From: a virus | Strand: one strand, 5' to 3' | DNA: 34,281 bases | Virus record (IMG/VR): IMGVR_UViG_3300043409_002097 | Location: 1 to 34,281 of that record | In this document: positions 22,259-29,850 of the stretch, piece by piece | Layout of the letters: the number at the start of each line of letters is the position of its first letter | Position numbering within the stretch: position 1 is the stretch's first letter | Position numbers and translations under genes: made by a program | Notes under the pieces: model-generated | What the model was told of the DNA's origin: nothing | What the model saw: the letters and a program-made list of their open reading frames with translations, nothing else | The model's database searches: none

Positions 22259-22772
22259 TTTTACCCTTGGTCAACTGATTCTGATTTTTCCTACGGAGGA
22301 ACTCTGCAATCAGCAATCCGTCTGCATCTTTTTTGATGTTTAGTTGCGGGAACAACCTCTTACCTATATCTAGGCTAGCTTTCTTCAACTCATCGCTGCC
22401 TTTGATGCCTGATGGCAGCAAATGCTTTTGCCACTCTTTGCTGTCAATATACTCATAAGGCCACTTGGCAGCCTCTAGAGCTATCAAGGTAGCTTCCAGT
22501 GCGCGAACAGCGCTCATGGATGCGTTGAACCTTGTGCTGTTTACCATAGGACGCTCAAGACCTACTTTAACACCTAGTTCATGGAAGTCGGCTATGATAT
22601 CTCCAAACAACACACATAGAAGAGTATAATCTATTCTAGATATGTGTTTTGCTTCCTTCGTATAACTCAACTCTTTTTTAACTGGTAGTGTGTAGAGCCT
22701 GGCTTCTCCTTCACTATTGATGACACCTATTCCGTTGTTGGTTACACCATTGTCGAATCCTATATATAACAT
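22245..22772 (-). CDS. RuvC-like Holliday junction resolvase
   Basis: RNase H-fold acidic residues are in the expected places: YIGFDNG with Asp7, GLERP with Glu73, and KKDADGLLIAEF with Asp149 and Asp151. At 175 aa it has the usual RuvC length. TNNGIGVI after the first strand is the phage/poxvirus-type version. It should cleave branched replication and recombination intermediates before packaging. Neighbouring RecA-like, SSB-like and polymerase genes support this role. Confidence 0.85.
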   Translation of the reverse strand: MLYIGFDNGVTNNGIGVINSEGEARLYTLPVKKELSYTKEAKHISRIDYTLLCVLFGDIIADFHELGVKVGLERPMVNSTRFNASMSAVRALEATLIALEAAKWPYEYIDSKEWQKHLLPSGIKGSDELKKASLDIGKRLFPQLNIKKDADGLLIAEFLRRKNQNQLTKGKNAAT

Positions 22773-22785
22773 AATGTGTGATACC

Positions 22786-22812
22786 CTAGGTACGGGATTG
22801 GACCGAACCTAG
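22786..22812. other. 10-bp hairpin resembling a T-arm, between RuvC-like and 62-aa genes
   Basis: CTAGGTACGG and CCGAACCTAG pair with one mismatch around a 7-base loop. On the minus strand the sequence CTAGGTTCGGTCC recalls the tRNA T arm, but no acceptor or anticodon arm fits the 56-base gap. No U-tract follows on either strand. It may be a message-processing hairpin or a tRNA remnant. Confidence 0.45.
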
Positions 22813-22827
22813 AGTTGGTGAGGGGGC

Positions 22828-23016
22828 CTAGACAATGCTTTTAAGCAGTTCCATTACTTTTTCGTAATTTTTATGCGTTGCATTTCTTACCGTTAAGTTG
22901 TTCTTTAACCATCGAGCGTCATCGTTGTGTTTAACAGCTTTTCGATAGGCTGGTAGGTCCATCTTGACTATGAGCTTTTCAACTTCTGCCAATTTCTGCA
23001 GGTAATCGCTAACCAT
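22828..23016 (-). CDS. Hypothetical protein, 62 aa
   Basis: The product starts MVSDYLQKLAEVEKL. It is helical and basic (AYRKAVKHNDDARWL, NYEKVMELLKSIV), with no recognised family. It follows the 165-aa gene by 6 bases and leads into the hairpin region before the resolvase gene. Confidence 0.6.
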   Translation of the reverse strand: MVSDYLQKLAEVEKLIVKMDLPAYRKAVKHNDDARWLKNNLTVRNATHKNYEKVMELLKSIV

Positions 23017-23022
23017 ACGTGT

Positions 23023-23520
23023 TTACTCTAGTACACCTAGAAGTCCTCTCTCAAGAACGGTTAGTCTACCTAGGGCAGATGCAACTCCTGCCGCATAGCA
23101 GAAGGAGTCTTCCTCTGAGCACTCGCTAGAGGTGCAGATGTATTTGCCTGAAGGATGCTTGATGACCACGTGCGTATATCCTCCCTTTGGAAGAAAGGCA
23201 TACATAGGGTCACTGCGGAATGTTGACGGAACCACGATCGCTCTCGCCGTAGCCATCTTTCTCGAGTATGCAGTAGTTGACGGTAGGTACAAGGCCCAGC
23301 GCAAGTGTTTAACTCTTACACTGTTTCCTGCTGCCTGCAGCTTGGCTACTGTAACGCCGTTTTTAGCGGAGTGTACAGCTTGCTTAGGTTTTTCACGAGC
23401 ATACCATGCCCAGGTTTCTCCTGTATGATTGTCTACTCTAGTAAACAACTTGATGCGTTCGTCAAACGATGTTGTGTACCGCGCATCATCTTCAGCCGAC
23501 TTATTCGTTTGAATAATCAT
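23023..23520 (-). CDS. Hypothetical protein downstream of recA-like gene, 165 aa
   Basis: ATG 23520 (MIIQTNKSAEDDARY) gives a 20-base overlap with the recA-like gene; extending further would read 200 bases through that gene in another frame. The middle is basic (KGGYTHVVIKHPSGKYICTS), and a Cys pair occurs later (TSSECSEEDSFCYAA). Position suggests translational coupling to the recombinase. I recognise no family, so a recombination mediator role is only a guess. Confidence 0.6.
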   Translation of the reverse strand: MIIQTNKSAEDDARYTTSFDERIKLFTRVDNHTGETWAWYAREKPKQAVHSAKNGVTVAKLQAAGNSVRVKHLRWALYLPSTTAYSRKMATARAIVVPSTFRSDPMYAFLPKGGYTHVVIKHPSGKYICTSSECSEEDSFCYAAGVASALGRLTVLERGLLGVLE

Positions 23521-24718
23521 ATTCGATCTTGTTCTCAACTTCAGTTTCAAGTTCAGACTTCTTTTTACGTCTGGTCTTGTTTGTTTCGGCGATTGCTGCC
23601 TCCACTTCAGGTGGGGGCATGTCAGGAATTCCGAAGGCTTCCCTGATCCTTTCTTTTGCTTGTGTACTATTCTTGAGCAAGAGAGCAAGATCTTGCTCCC
23701 TGAACTTCTTCTCGGTATCAATTACTCCTGTGGTCGGATGACCTTCGATGTCCAACGTAAACTCCATTCCAGGAATTTTCCATGTGTACCACCCACCAGT
23801 CTTTGCAACCAGTGCAGGATAACTTTCACCCAGCATACGTACCAGAGGAGAATACCAATCGATACCTCCATTAATATGTACATCAAACTCGACCTTCTGG
23901 CTATTACCCTCACGGCCAAGCTTGTTCCGCTTGACTGTCATTGTGTGAGTAGAGCCTGACTTGCGCTTTACTCCCATATGATCTTCTTCGAGATTGTCTC
24001 GAATACGAGCAACCTTGAACTGGTAGGTACTGTTGAACCTTTGAGCATCACCACCCAGCAGTGCTTCAGGTTTTTCCGAACCAAAGCCTTGCATACCCCC
24101 AATCTGATCTCTCAGCTGATTGGTGGCCACAAACACCATGTTTTCACATTCTAGATAGGGAATAATCCCACGATAGAATGCTGCCATGAGTTTTGCGTGC
24201 TCGCCAGGCTTTGCTTGCCCGATCACGTCTTGATCTCTCTCGTAGTCGGTGGCACCGCCTGCAATTGAGTCTAGAGCAATAAGTACGGGAGTCTTCCCGT
24301 CACTGTGCTTGCTGTAGTTTTCAATAATCATCTTGCACAACGTCAAGGCCTCATTGATGCCTCTAGGATTGTGATAGATGACACGCGTGGGATCTACGCC
24401 CTGTAGCTCCATATACCGGAAGTCTGGGGCACTCTCGGTCTCGATCCAGAACATATAGCCTCCAGCCTTCTGGAAGATTTTTGCCAGGTCGAACAGCAGG
24501 GTTGTTTTACTGCAACCTTTTTTCCCATAAACGAGGTAGCACCGACCGTAGGCCATAAACCTACGATCGAATGCGTACTCCATTAGGGGATTATCCAGCA
24601 CAATACCTGTAGGAGGAAGCTCCTTGTCTACAGTATTGAGTTCCAGATTCACAGCTTCAGTTTTGAGTACTTTACTAAAACTTTTTTTAACTGCACCTAA
24701 TAGACTATCTATATTCAT
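23501..24718 (-). CDS. RecA/UvsX-like recombinase
   Basis: The Walker A is GKKGCSKTT (65-73), an unusual form in which the last Gly of GxxxxGKT is replaced by Ser70. Walker B is PVLIALDS with Asp150. QIGGMQGFGSEKPEALLGG is a RecA-like loop region, and the core has the RecA order (YVF/MFWIETES after the ATPase strand). At 405 aa it is slightly longer than bacterial RecA, with an extended acidic C-terminus. It should coat single-stranded DNA with the SSB-like protein encoded just upstream and drive recombination-dependent replication. Confidence 0.88.
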   Translation of the reverse strand: MNIDSLLGAVKKSFSKVLKTEAVNLELNTVDKELPPTGIVLDNPLMEYAFDRRFMAYGRCYLVYGKKGCSKTTLLFDLAKIFQKAGGYMFWIETESAPDFRYMELQGVDPTRVIYHNPRGINEALTLCKMIIENYSKHSDGKTPVLIALDSIAGGATDYERDQDVIGQAKPGEHAKLMAAFYRGIIPYLECENMVFVATNQLRDQIGGMQGFGSEKPEALLGGDAQRFNSTYQFKVARIRDNLEEDHMGVKRKSGSTHTMTVKRNKLGREGNSQKVEFDVHINGGIDWYSPLVRMLGESYPALVAKTGGWYTWKIPGMEFTLDIEGHPTTGVIDTEKKFREQDLALLLKNSTQAKERIREAFGIPDMPPPEVEAAIAETNKTRRKKKSELETEVENKIEYDYSNE

Positions 24719-24724
24719 ATTTTA

Positions 24725-25759
24725 TTATTCTTGGGACATGAACCGAAGCGCTTCTTCACGACTCAGTCTGCCCACCATCATCGGATTCTGTGGCAGAGAG
24801 TCTAGGTCTGCTGCAGCCGGAGGATTGATAGCCACACTAGGAGCTGCGATTGTTGCGCGCGGAATTTCTACTGCAGCCACTGCAACAGGAGCGATCACCG
24901 CTTTGGCGATCTCTTGCTGTACCACTGGGGGAGCACTAACTGGAGCTGCAACTGGAACCGCTGGAAGCTTCATGCCTTGCACTGCAGGCTTCGGCATTCC
25001 AGGGAAACCATTCATACAATCTTCGAACACATCGCTCGAGTACATTTCACGCAGCTTTGCCAGAATTTCATCTTTGGTCTTGGGAACAAAGATTTCATCC
25101 AGGTTATACAAATAATCGCTGTCGGCCAACTGTAAAGGCAGCTGTACAGGCTGATTGTTCTCAACCTGAATCATCCACGGATTTGCAGTGTTCTCCTTCA
25201 ACTTGACGAACACAGGTACGCAACGTTCTGGGTCATTGATCGGCTGCCTGGCGTTACCCATAAGGTCTTTGCCCTCTAGCCAACCCATGAGAATGTCTGC
25301 ACCGTTACGCAGAGGCAAGTCAAGGATATGTGCACCTGCTCCAAGATTCTGAGCAAATGCCACGTTGTAGATCACACGTTCAGCAATACGCCCACAGCTA
25401 GGATACTTCTTGAACTTTTTGCCGTTAGACTCGACGTCAGTGACTCGAGATTCTTCAGGATAGAGCATTCTGAAGTTGTTGGCAAAATAGTCTGCAGGAT
25501 CCTGGGCACGGTTAGCAACATAGTACTTTTCTTTGAAGTTGTTACCAAAGTTGTCGCGAATTGCGATCTTCTTGAACCATACACCCTGACCTCTGTCGTC
25601 TGCTTTGTATGCAGGCAAGAAGTACAGGTAGGCACCTTCCTGATTTGTCGTCTTATTGAATACCGCCTTACGAATACCGTCTTTGATGTATGGTGTAGAA
25701 GATTGGCTGAGGTTTAATTCTGAGCCTTCGAACTTGAGGGAGGGTTTAATGATAGCCAT
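24725..25759 (-). CDS. Putative single-stranded DNA-binding protein (gp32-like), 344 aa
   Basis: The N-terminal 250 residues look like a compact OB-type domain: AYLYFLPAYKADDRGQGVWF, KKIAIRDNFGNNFKEKYYV, a cysteine at PSCGRIAERV and a later strand region ADILMGWLEGK. Next comes a Pro/Ala/Val-rich linker (about 255-325) and a short tail rich in acidic residues (LSREEALRFMSQE), the general layout of phage SSBs. The gene precedes recA-like directly (6-base gap) and follows the E1-like gene, so a role in replication is likely. Family assignment is by layout and context. Confidence 0.55.
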   Translation of the reverse strand: MAIIKPSLKFEGSELNLSQSSTPYIKDGIRKAVFNKTTNQEGAYLYFLPAYKADDRGQGVWFKKIAIRDNFGNNFKEKYYVANRAQDPADYFANNFRMLYPEESRVTDVESNGKKFKKYPSCGRIAERVIYNVAFAQNLGAGAHILDLPLRNGADILMGWLEGKDLMGNARQPINDPERCVPVFVKLKENTANPWMIQVENNQPVQLPLQLADSDYLYNLDEIFVPKTKDEILAKLREMYSSDVFEDCMNGFPGMPKPAVQGMKLPAVPVAAPVSAPPVVQQEIAKAVIAPVAVAAVEIPRATIAAPSVAINPPAAADLDSLPQNPMMVGRLSREEALRFMSQE

Positions 25760-25805
25760 ATATGTGTGTGTTTTTTGTTTTGGTTTATACTGAGATTTTC
25801 TGCGA

Positions 25806-26402
25806 CTAGACCATGAAGACAGACTTGAAAGTCATCTGTCCTCGTAACTTGTTTAGGAAGGCTTGCACCATCATAGATGCTACCATCGTGGGTAGTGTAT
25901 GACTGATGTTCTGCTCTTTCTCGTAAGCGAGAAGACAGCCACCTTCTTCCTGACTGCTGTCTACGTAAGGTTGGAGCTGCTCTTTTGGTAGGTCACTATT
26001 GAACAATGCACCCTGCCTGCTGGTGCAGCGGCCGTCAATCCAGAACAGCTTGTCCTTTCCTTTAGCCCATCCATATTCGTATAGTGCCTTGCGGAACGGC
26101 ATACTGTCAACACAACTGAAAATGACATCGTACTTTTTGAAGTCACTTTCGGCCATACGTTTCTTGAGGCCGTTGACCACGTAGTTATTTTCAAGCACAC
26201 TCACCTTGTATTTGCCAATGTCATCAGGTTTAAAGTTTTGATGCAAGAGGTTTTTCAAGTCGACTGTATCGTCGTCGTAGATGTCTACATCCATGTCGGC
26301 GTAGTCAAACTGTTTACGATTAAAGCCATAATCGAACAGTATGGCCAGAAGATTCGAACCGATACCTCCAGCACCAGCGATGCCTATTTTCTTGAATTTC
26401 AT
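25806..26402 (-). CDS. E1/ThiF-like adenylating protein, 198 aa
   Basis: The nucleotide loop is GAGGIGSN (10-17), followed by DVDIYDDDTVDLKNLLHQNF, equivalent to the D.D.v...NL.RQ motif of E1 and MoeB proteins but with His instead of the usual Arg. DIGKYKV and SCVDSMPFRKALYEY match the later E1 features. No zinc CxxC pairs are present. Cysteines at SCVD, GRC and GGC are candidate catalytic residues. The 198 aa are only the adenylation core. It is coupled with JAMM and a 712-aa gene, a layout seen in prokaryotic ubiquitin-like systems. Confidence 0.82.
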   Translation of the reverse strand: MKFKKIGIAGAGGIGSNLLAILFDYGFNRKQFDYADMDVDIYDDDTVDLKNLLHQNFKPDDIGKYKVSVLENNYVVNGLKKRMAESDFKKYDVIFSCVDSMPFRKALYEYGWAKGKDKLFWIDGRCTSRQGALFNSDLPKEQLQPYVDSSQEEGGCLLAYEKEQNISHTLPTMVASMMVQAFLNKLRGQMTFKSVFMV

Positions 26403-26406
26403 TTTG

Positions 26407-26841
26407 TTATTTAACCAATACTTCTAACGTTCTTGTAGGGATGTAGTAATGTAACGATTGCTCTCCGAACCACTCGGAATAGGAGAACATTTCCATTATT
26501 GGTGAGAATATAATGTTCTGTTTGAAGCCTTGAAAAAGCTTTCCAAGATCAAGGCTACTAGGAGCAGGACTGAACTGTGGGTGAGTGTGGAAGCTTGCAT
26601 AGAACTTCCACCCTTCGCTCACCTTTGACAGGACAAGACTACTAAGTTCGTTTTGATCTGTTTCATACAAGCCTGCAGCCATGCCTGTACCCTCATAGAT
26701 ATTCTTTACTTTAACAAAGAGGAATTCTTCATCCTTGTTGAGGATGATTCCGCCTTGTTCTTCTATAGGATGGCTACAGCTTTTAGCTGCAGCCAGCATC
26801 TCAGTCACTAGTGTTTTGTCTAAGGATGATATCAAGTTCAT
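26407..26841 (-). CDS. JAMM/JAB-domain protein (probable deubiquitinase-like isopeptidase)
   Basis: The complete JAMM metalloprotease motif is seen: Glu27 or Glu28 in EEQGG, then HTHPQFSPAPSSLD with His85, His87, Ser95 and Asp98 in exact HxHx7SxxD spacing. The Zn2+ site should therefore be active. At 144 aa it is a single domain. Relatives process ubiquitin-like proteins or cysteine-carrier proteins, and some cleave cell-wall peptides in tail-tip proteins. The E1-like gene 4 bases downstream favours the ubiquitin-like reading here. Its ATG overlaps the 712-aa gene stop. Confidence 0.88.
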   Translation of the reverse strand: MNLISSLDKTLVTEMLAAAKSCSHPIEEQGGIILNKDEEFLFVKVKNIYEGTGMAAGLYETDQNELSSLVLSKVSEGWKFYASFHTHPQFSPAPSSLDLGKLFQGFKQNIIFSPIMEMFSYSEWFGEQSLHYYIPTRTLEVLVK

Positions 26842-28976
26842 ACTGTTTGGTTGTTATTTCGCTTTTCAATCACGTTCGATACCAATTCGTCGAGCTGTTC
26901 TGCTACGTCCCGATCGGGTTGATAATTGTGCACATTTTCTGCACCAGGTTGCGCCGCACCTTTGAGCGTTCCGATGTGTTCTTGCATCATGCTATCATTC
27001 TTCAACGCCAGCAGTCTTGCAGCGATGTCGTCGTAGCCTGCACCAGCATAGTGTTTGTCGTTCACAATGCAGCGATACTGCTTTGTCGCATAGTCGTACA
27101 CTTTAGCGTTCTCTATGACAACGGCATACTCACGCAGCACACCCTTTACATGGTAAGCCTTCTTGCCCAGGAATTCAATCGATGTAGCATTCGTCAATTT
27201 CACGGCAGTATTCAAGAACTCTTTAGACTTTTCGATGATAGCTTTCTTTTGCTCGTTCACCACACTGAGCAGGGCAACTATATCCTCTCTAGTGATGAGT
27301 GTTTCTTCCGTGGTTTTTTCAATACCGTCTTCGTTCTTGACCGTCTTGCTAAACGTACAGCAATCCAATAGCAAGCCTGCCAGTTCGGAGGCGCACCAGT
27401 TATAATCACGCACTTCAGCTCTTCTATAATAACCCAACTGAGATTTAGGATAGAAGGTTTTTGCGTCAGTCCTTTTATTCAATGTCTCAGCCTTCTTGAT
27501 TAGCTTGCTCAGGTTTACTCTAACCTTACGGTCTTTGTCTACCTGCAGCTTGAATTGCTTGTCTGTGGGATCTATGCAGAGCTTGATAGCCGGTGCGTCA
27601 ATGCTTGGTGCAGCGTCCTGATACTCTTGTCTTGAGATGGTCGAGTGTATCTTGAACTGCAATCCGTTGGCGACCACATCATGCCACTTGATACTCATTC
27701 TGCTGATACTCTTCAAGAACAGCTTGTAGTCTTCTGTAGTACGATGACAGCTAGCCCTGTGAATAGCTTTGGAGATCTCATCTTTATTGATGCGTACGTC
27801 GTTGATGTACCGTTGGAAGGTGCGTGACACTGCGGGGGTGATCGAGATGTTGTTGATCTTGAACACAGGTAATGAAGTCTTTTCTCCTGCTTCAATGGCA
27901 GGTGCAGGAAGCACTTCAGCCGCCGCATGATCGTCCTCTGCAGCCTTGGCAGGCTCATCAGGAGCAAACTTATTCAGCTTTTTCTCGATACGTGCAGCAT
28001 ATATAGCAATCACCCCATAGATGTCAAACTCACCATTGAAGTTGAGATCTGCGTATAATGTTTCAAGCAGGTCATCAGCCTCTATAGACACTTGCTCATA
28101 TACAGCAGAACTCTTGGTAAACACTATGTTGTTGATGGTGGTTTTCTCGATCTCGCCTTCAACCAATTTACCTACCACCAGCAACGTACTATTTTTCTTA
28201 TAGTCGTTCTCTATCAGTGCATTCATCGGCTGATAGGCGCGCTTGCCTGCATCACTCATTTTCTTGAACAGCTTCAGCCTGGTCATTTCAGCCGAGTGCA
28301 CATTGATGAAGCAGCCGTTCTGTAAAAGCTCAATGAGCTTAAAATCGGCAGTGCACATAGCAAAGATGTGTGCCACATGGACATCGTAGGCGTTTGCGGC
28401 GACCATTTTATAGATCTTTTTACGGCCTACCTGGTGTACAAAGCTCTTCACATAAAAACCTTCGTCTAGGTAGTCATACAAAGGTTCGTCGTTTCTACTG
28501 ATAATGTTTAGCGCGATTGCTGATGTTACTCCATTTAAGCCTGCAAGGAACCTGTATGTGTAGTTCCCTTCAGTGAACTCGAGCGGAGGACGCGAGATGA
28601 TGTCTGGCTGGTATTGATACGGTACTTCAGAAGGTACCAGCTTTAGAGTCTTGTATTTGTTGGCGTGCGCTGCCTCTATAGGCGTCAACACTTTCTCGTC
28701 CCCCCCTAGCCTACGCAACTTAACTATAAGCTCGCTGTGCAGGTTGCTTATGTATTTGCTGAAGTTTAAGTCCTGCAGAGCTATTGGATGTAGCTTGCTG
28801 TACTCGTGCAGCTTTTCCACATTCTTGAAAGACATTGCTGTGTATGTGGTATTGTATACCGGTGAGTAGGAATTATCGTAATGATAATTTATATGAATAG
28901 TGGCACGAACAAAGTATTTAGACAGGGTCTGATATTCTTTGGCTATTTCTTTGAATTGCTCGGATTTGATCACCAT
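26838..28976 (-). CDS. Large unknown protein linked to JAMM/E1-like genes (712 aa)
   Basis: It is the first gene of the operon after the terminator at 28997-29034. Two halves are joined by an Ala/Glu/Pro-rich linker (about residues 345-375). The N-half has glycine/aliphatic strands (YRFLAGLNGVTSAIALNII), the C-half several cysteines (YNWCASELAGLLLDCC) and ends with CIVNDKHYAGAGYDDIAARL. I see no known E2, nuclease or helicase motif. It overlaps the JAMM gene by ATGA, so it is probably made with JAMM and E1 and could be their partner or target, but this is context only. Confidence 0.75.
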   Translation of the reverse strand: MVIKSEQFKEIAKEYQTLSKYFVRATIHINYHYDNSYSPVYNTTYTAMSFKNVEKLHEYSKLHPIALQDLNFSKYISNLHSELIVKLRRLGGDEKVLTPIEAAHANKYKTLKLVPSEVPYQYQPDIISRPPLEFTEGNYTYRFLAGLNGVTSAIALNIISRNDEPLYDYLDEGFYVKSFVHQVGRKKIYKMVAANAYDVHVAHIFAMCTADFKLIELLQNGCFINVHSAEMTRLKLFKKMSDAGKRAYQPMNALIENDYKKNSTLLVVGKLVEGEIEKTTINNIVFTKSSAVYEQVSIEADDLLETLYADLNFNGEFDIYGVIAIYAARIEKKLNKFAPDEPAKAAEDDHAAAEVLPAPAIEAGEKTSLPVFKINNISITPAVSRTFQRYINDVRINKDEISKAIHRASCHRTTEDYKLFLKSISRMSIKWHDVVANGLQFKIHSTISRQEYQDAAPSIDAPAIKLCIDPTDKQFKLQVDKDRKVRVNLSKLIKKAETLNKRTDAKTFYPKSQLGYYRRAEVRDYNWCASELAGLLLDCCTFSKTVKNEDGIEKTTEETLITREDIVALLSVVNEQKKAIIEKSKEFLNTAVKLTNATSIEFLGKKAYHVKGVLREYAVVIENAKVYDYATKQYRCIVNDKHYAGAGYDDIAARLLALKNDSMMQEHIGTLKGAAQPGAENVHNYQPDRDVAEQLDELVSNVIEKRNNNQTV

Positions 28977-28996
28977 GAGTTTAGAATAGTATAGGT

Positions 28997-29034
28997 ATAA
29001 AATAAACCCCCTGGTACTTTGTGTACCAGGGGGC
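28997..29034 (-). terminator. Strong rho-independent terminator
   Basis: CCCCCTGGTAC (29033-29023 on the minus strand) and GTACCAGGGGG (29017-29007) make a perfect 11-bp stem with a 5-base loop, followed by TTTATTTTAT. It ends the short 124-aa transcription unit (29064-29438) before the 712-aa gene. The stem is also flanked by A/T-rich sequence on the other side, but there is no + strand gene to end. Confidence 0.93.
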
Positions 29035-29063
29035 GTTGTAGCCGTTTAGACTGATGACTGGAG

Positions 29064-29438
29064 CTACTCGAGAGAGAGCAGCTCTTGCAGCAAACCACCA
29101 ACCAGCATACCCGTCAGCAGGACAGCAGGGTCGTTCATGGCTTGCAGCTGGGCCTGGAGCTTCTGTACGTTTTCCTGAGTGCGGAAGTTGCCTCCGGCGA
29201 ACTCAAACTTTTCACCATTAATGAACACCCAGCGAGCCTTGTTCTCGGCGTTTTCAAGGATGTTGTCAGTAGCCTCTTCAAGGCTGAGGTCTGCGACAGT
29301 ACTGTGACCTGTACGGTCAGCGATTTCGATCTTGTACTTGGCAGGCGCTGCAGCCAGGTTCGTGACGTATTCGCGAAGGTTGTTAGCGACTTCTGCGAGC
29401 TGGGAGTTTTCGATGGAGGAGGTGTTTGATGTATTCAT
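29064..29438 (-). CDS. Small protein with possible beta-grasp (ubiquitin-like) core, 124 aa
   Basis: ATG 29438 (MNTSNTSSIENSQ) follows the A-rich leader AAAAAACAAAATAGT. Residues about 35-80 read as strand (KYKIEIADRTG), strand (HSTVADLS), helix (LEEATDNILENAENK), strand (RWVFINGEKFEF), the order of a ubiquitin-like fold, but no C-terminal Gly-Gly is present. A helical C-terminus (LLTGMLVGGLLQELL) follows. The G/C-richer codons, own promoter and own terminator suggest high expression. The fold is inference; a structural or accessory replication protein is equally possible. Confidence 0.65.
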   Translation of the reverse strand: MNTSNTSSIENSQLAEVANNLREYVTNLAAAPAKYKIEIADRTGHSTVADLSLEEATDNILENAENKARWVFINGEKFEFAGGNFRTQENVQKLQAQLQAMNDPAVLLTGMLVGGLLQELLSLE

Positions 29439-29470
29439 ACTATTTTGTTTTTTAACTGAGGTTTTGCTTT

Positions 29471-29504
29471 GACCATTATAGCTTATTGTTTGCTTTATGG
29501 TCGA
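29471..29504 (-). promoter_or_regulatory. Sigma70-like promoter with imperfect dyad for the 124-aa gene
   Basis: On the minus strand TCGACC (29504-29499), an 18-base spacer and TATAAT (29480-29475) form a plausible promoter. The segment between GACCATAAAGC and GCTATAATGGTC is an imperfect dyad covering both boxes, a possible operator. The leader to ATG 29438 is about 30 bases and lacks a Shine-Dalgarno sequence. Confidence 0.5.
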
Positions 29505-29537
29505 TTGTTTTGTTCTGGGGAGAACACTACTCACTGA

Positions 29538-29822
29538 CTACTTACTCACCAAAAAGAAATCGACAGAATTCTTCTGACGGATCTTGAATGTTGCGCACAC
29601 AGCCTTGAAATCTGTGGAGCTAACCAGTCTGCGAGATTGGCTGTTGTTGCCGCACTTGATACGTTGAATTACTGGAGGGGTCTCAAGCAAATTCAAGAAG
29701 CCTGAGCCGTAGACCCGCACCAGATCACTAACAAAATAGTGCTTACGGCGATTTAGGTTTACGCAGCGAAAACCGTCTTCGTCGCGAGATACTGTGATTG
29801 TAGTTGTTTTAGTTTTGGACAT
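29538..29822 (-). CDS. Basic hypothetical protein, 94 aa
   Basis: The product begins MSKTKTTTITVSRDEDGF and is rich in Arg, Lys and Asn (NLNRRKHYFVSDLVRVYG; KCGNNSQSRRLVSS). Three cysteines are spread out and no ribbon is formed. The beta-rich, positively charged composition suggests a small nucleic-acid binding protein, but I recognise no family. It lies between the gp88-like gene and the promoter of the 124-aa gene. Confidence 0.6.
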   Translation of the reverse strand: MSKTKTTTITVSRDEDGFRCVNLNRRKHYFVSDLVRVYGSGFLNLLETPPVIQRIKCGNNSQSRRLVSSTDFKAVCATFKIRQKNSVDFFLVSK

Positions 29823-29850
29823 ATTTGTATTGGTTACCGAGTGATATACA

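Noticed and set aside
22773-22827. Possible tRNA around the GGTTCGGTCC segment
   Set aside because: The stem CTAGG/CCTAG encloses 17 bases, and there is no acceptor or anticodon arm in the 56-base gap.
23521-23721. Extension of the 165-aa gene upstream to 23721
   Set aside because: It would run 200 bases through the recA-like gene in another frame; the internal ATG at 23520 gives a normal short overlap.
26407-26841. JAMM protein as a tail-tip peptidase (NlpC/Mov34 type)
   Set aside because: No tail genes are nearby and no NlpC/P60 domain is fused; the E1-like neighbour makes a ubiquitin-like role more likely, though not proven.
29439-29534. Longer N-terminus for the 124-aa protein starting at 29534
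   Set aside because: It would place the promoter-like TATAAT and dyad inside the coding region; the later ATG follows the A-rich leader pattern of other genes.
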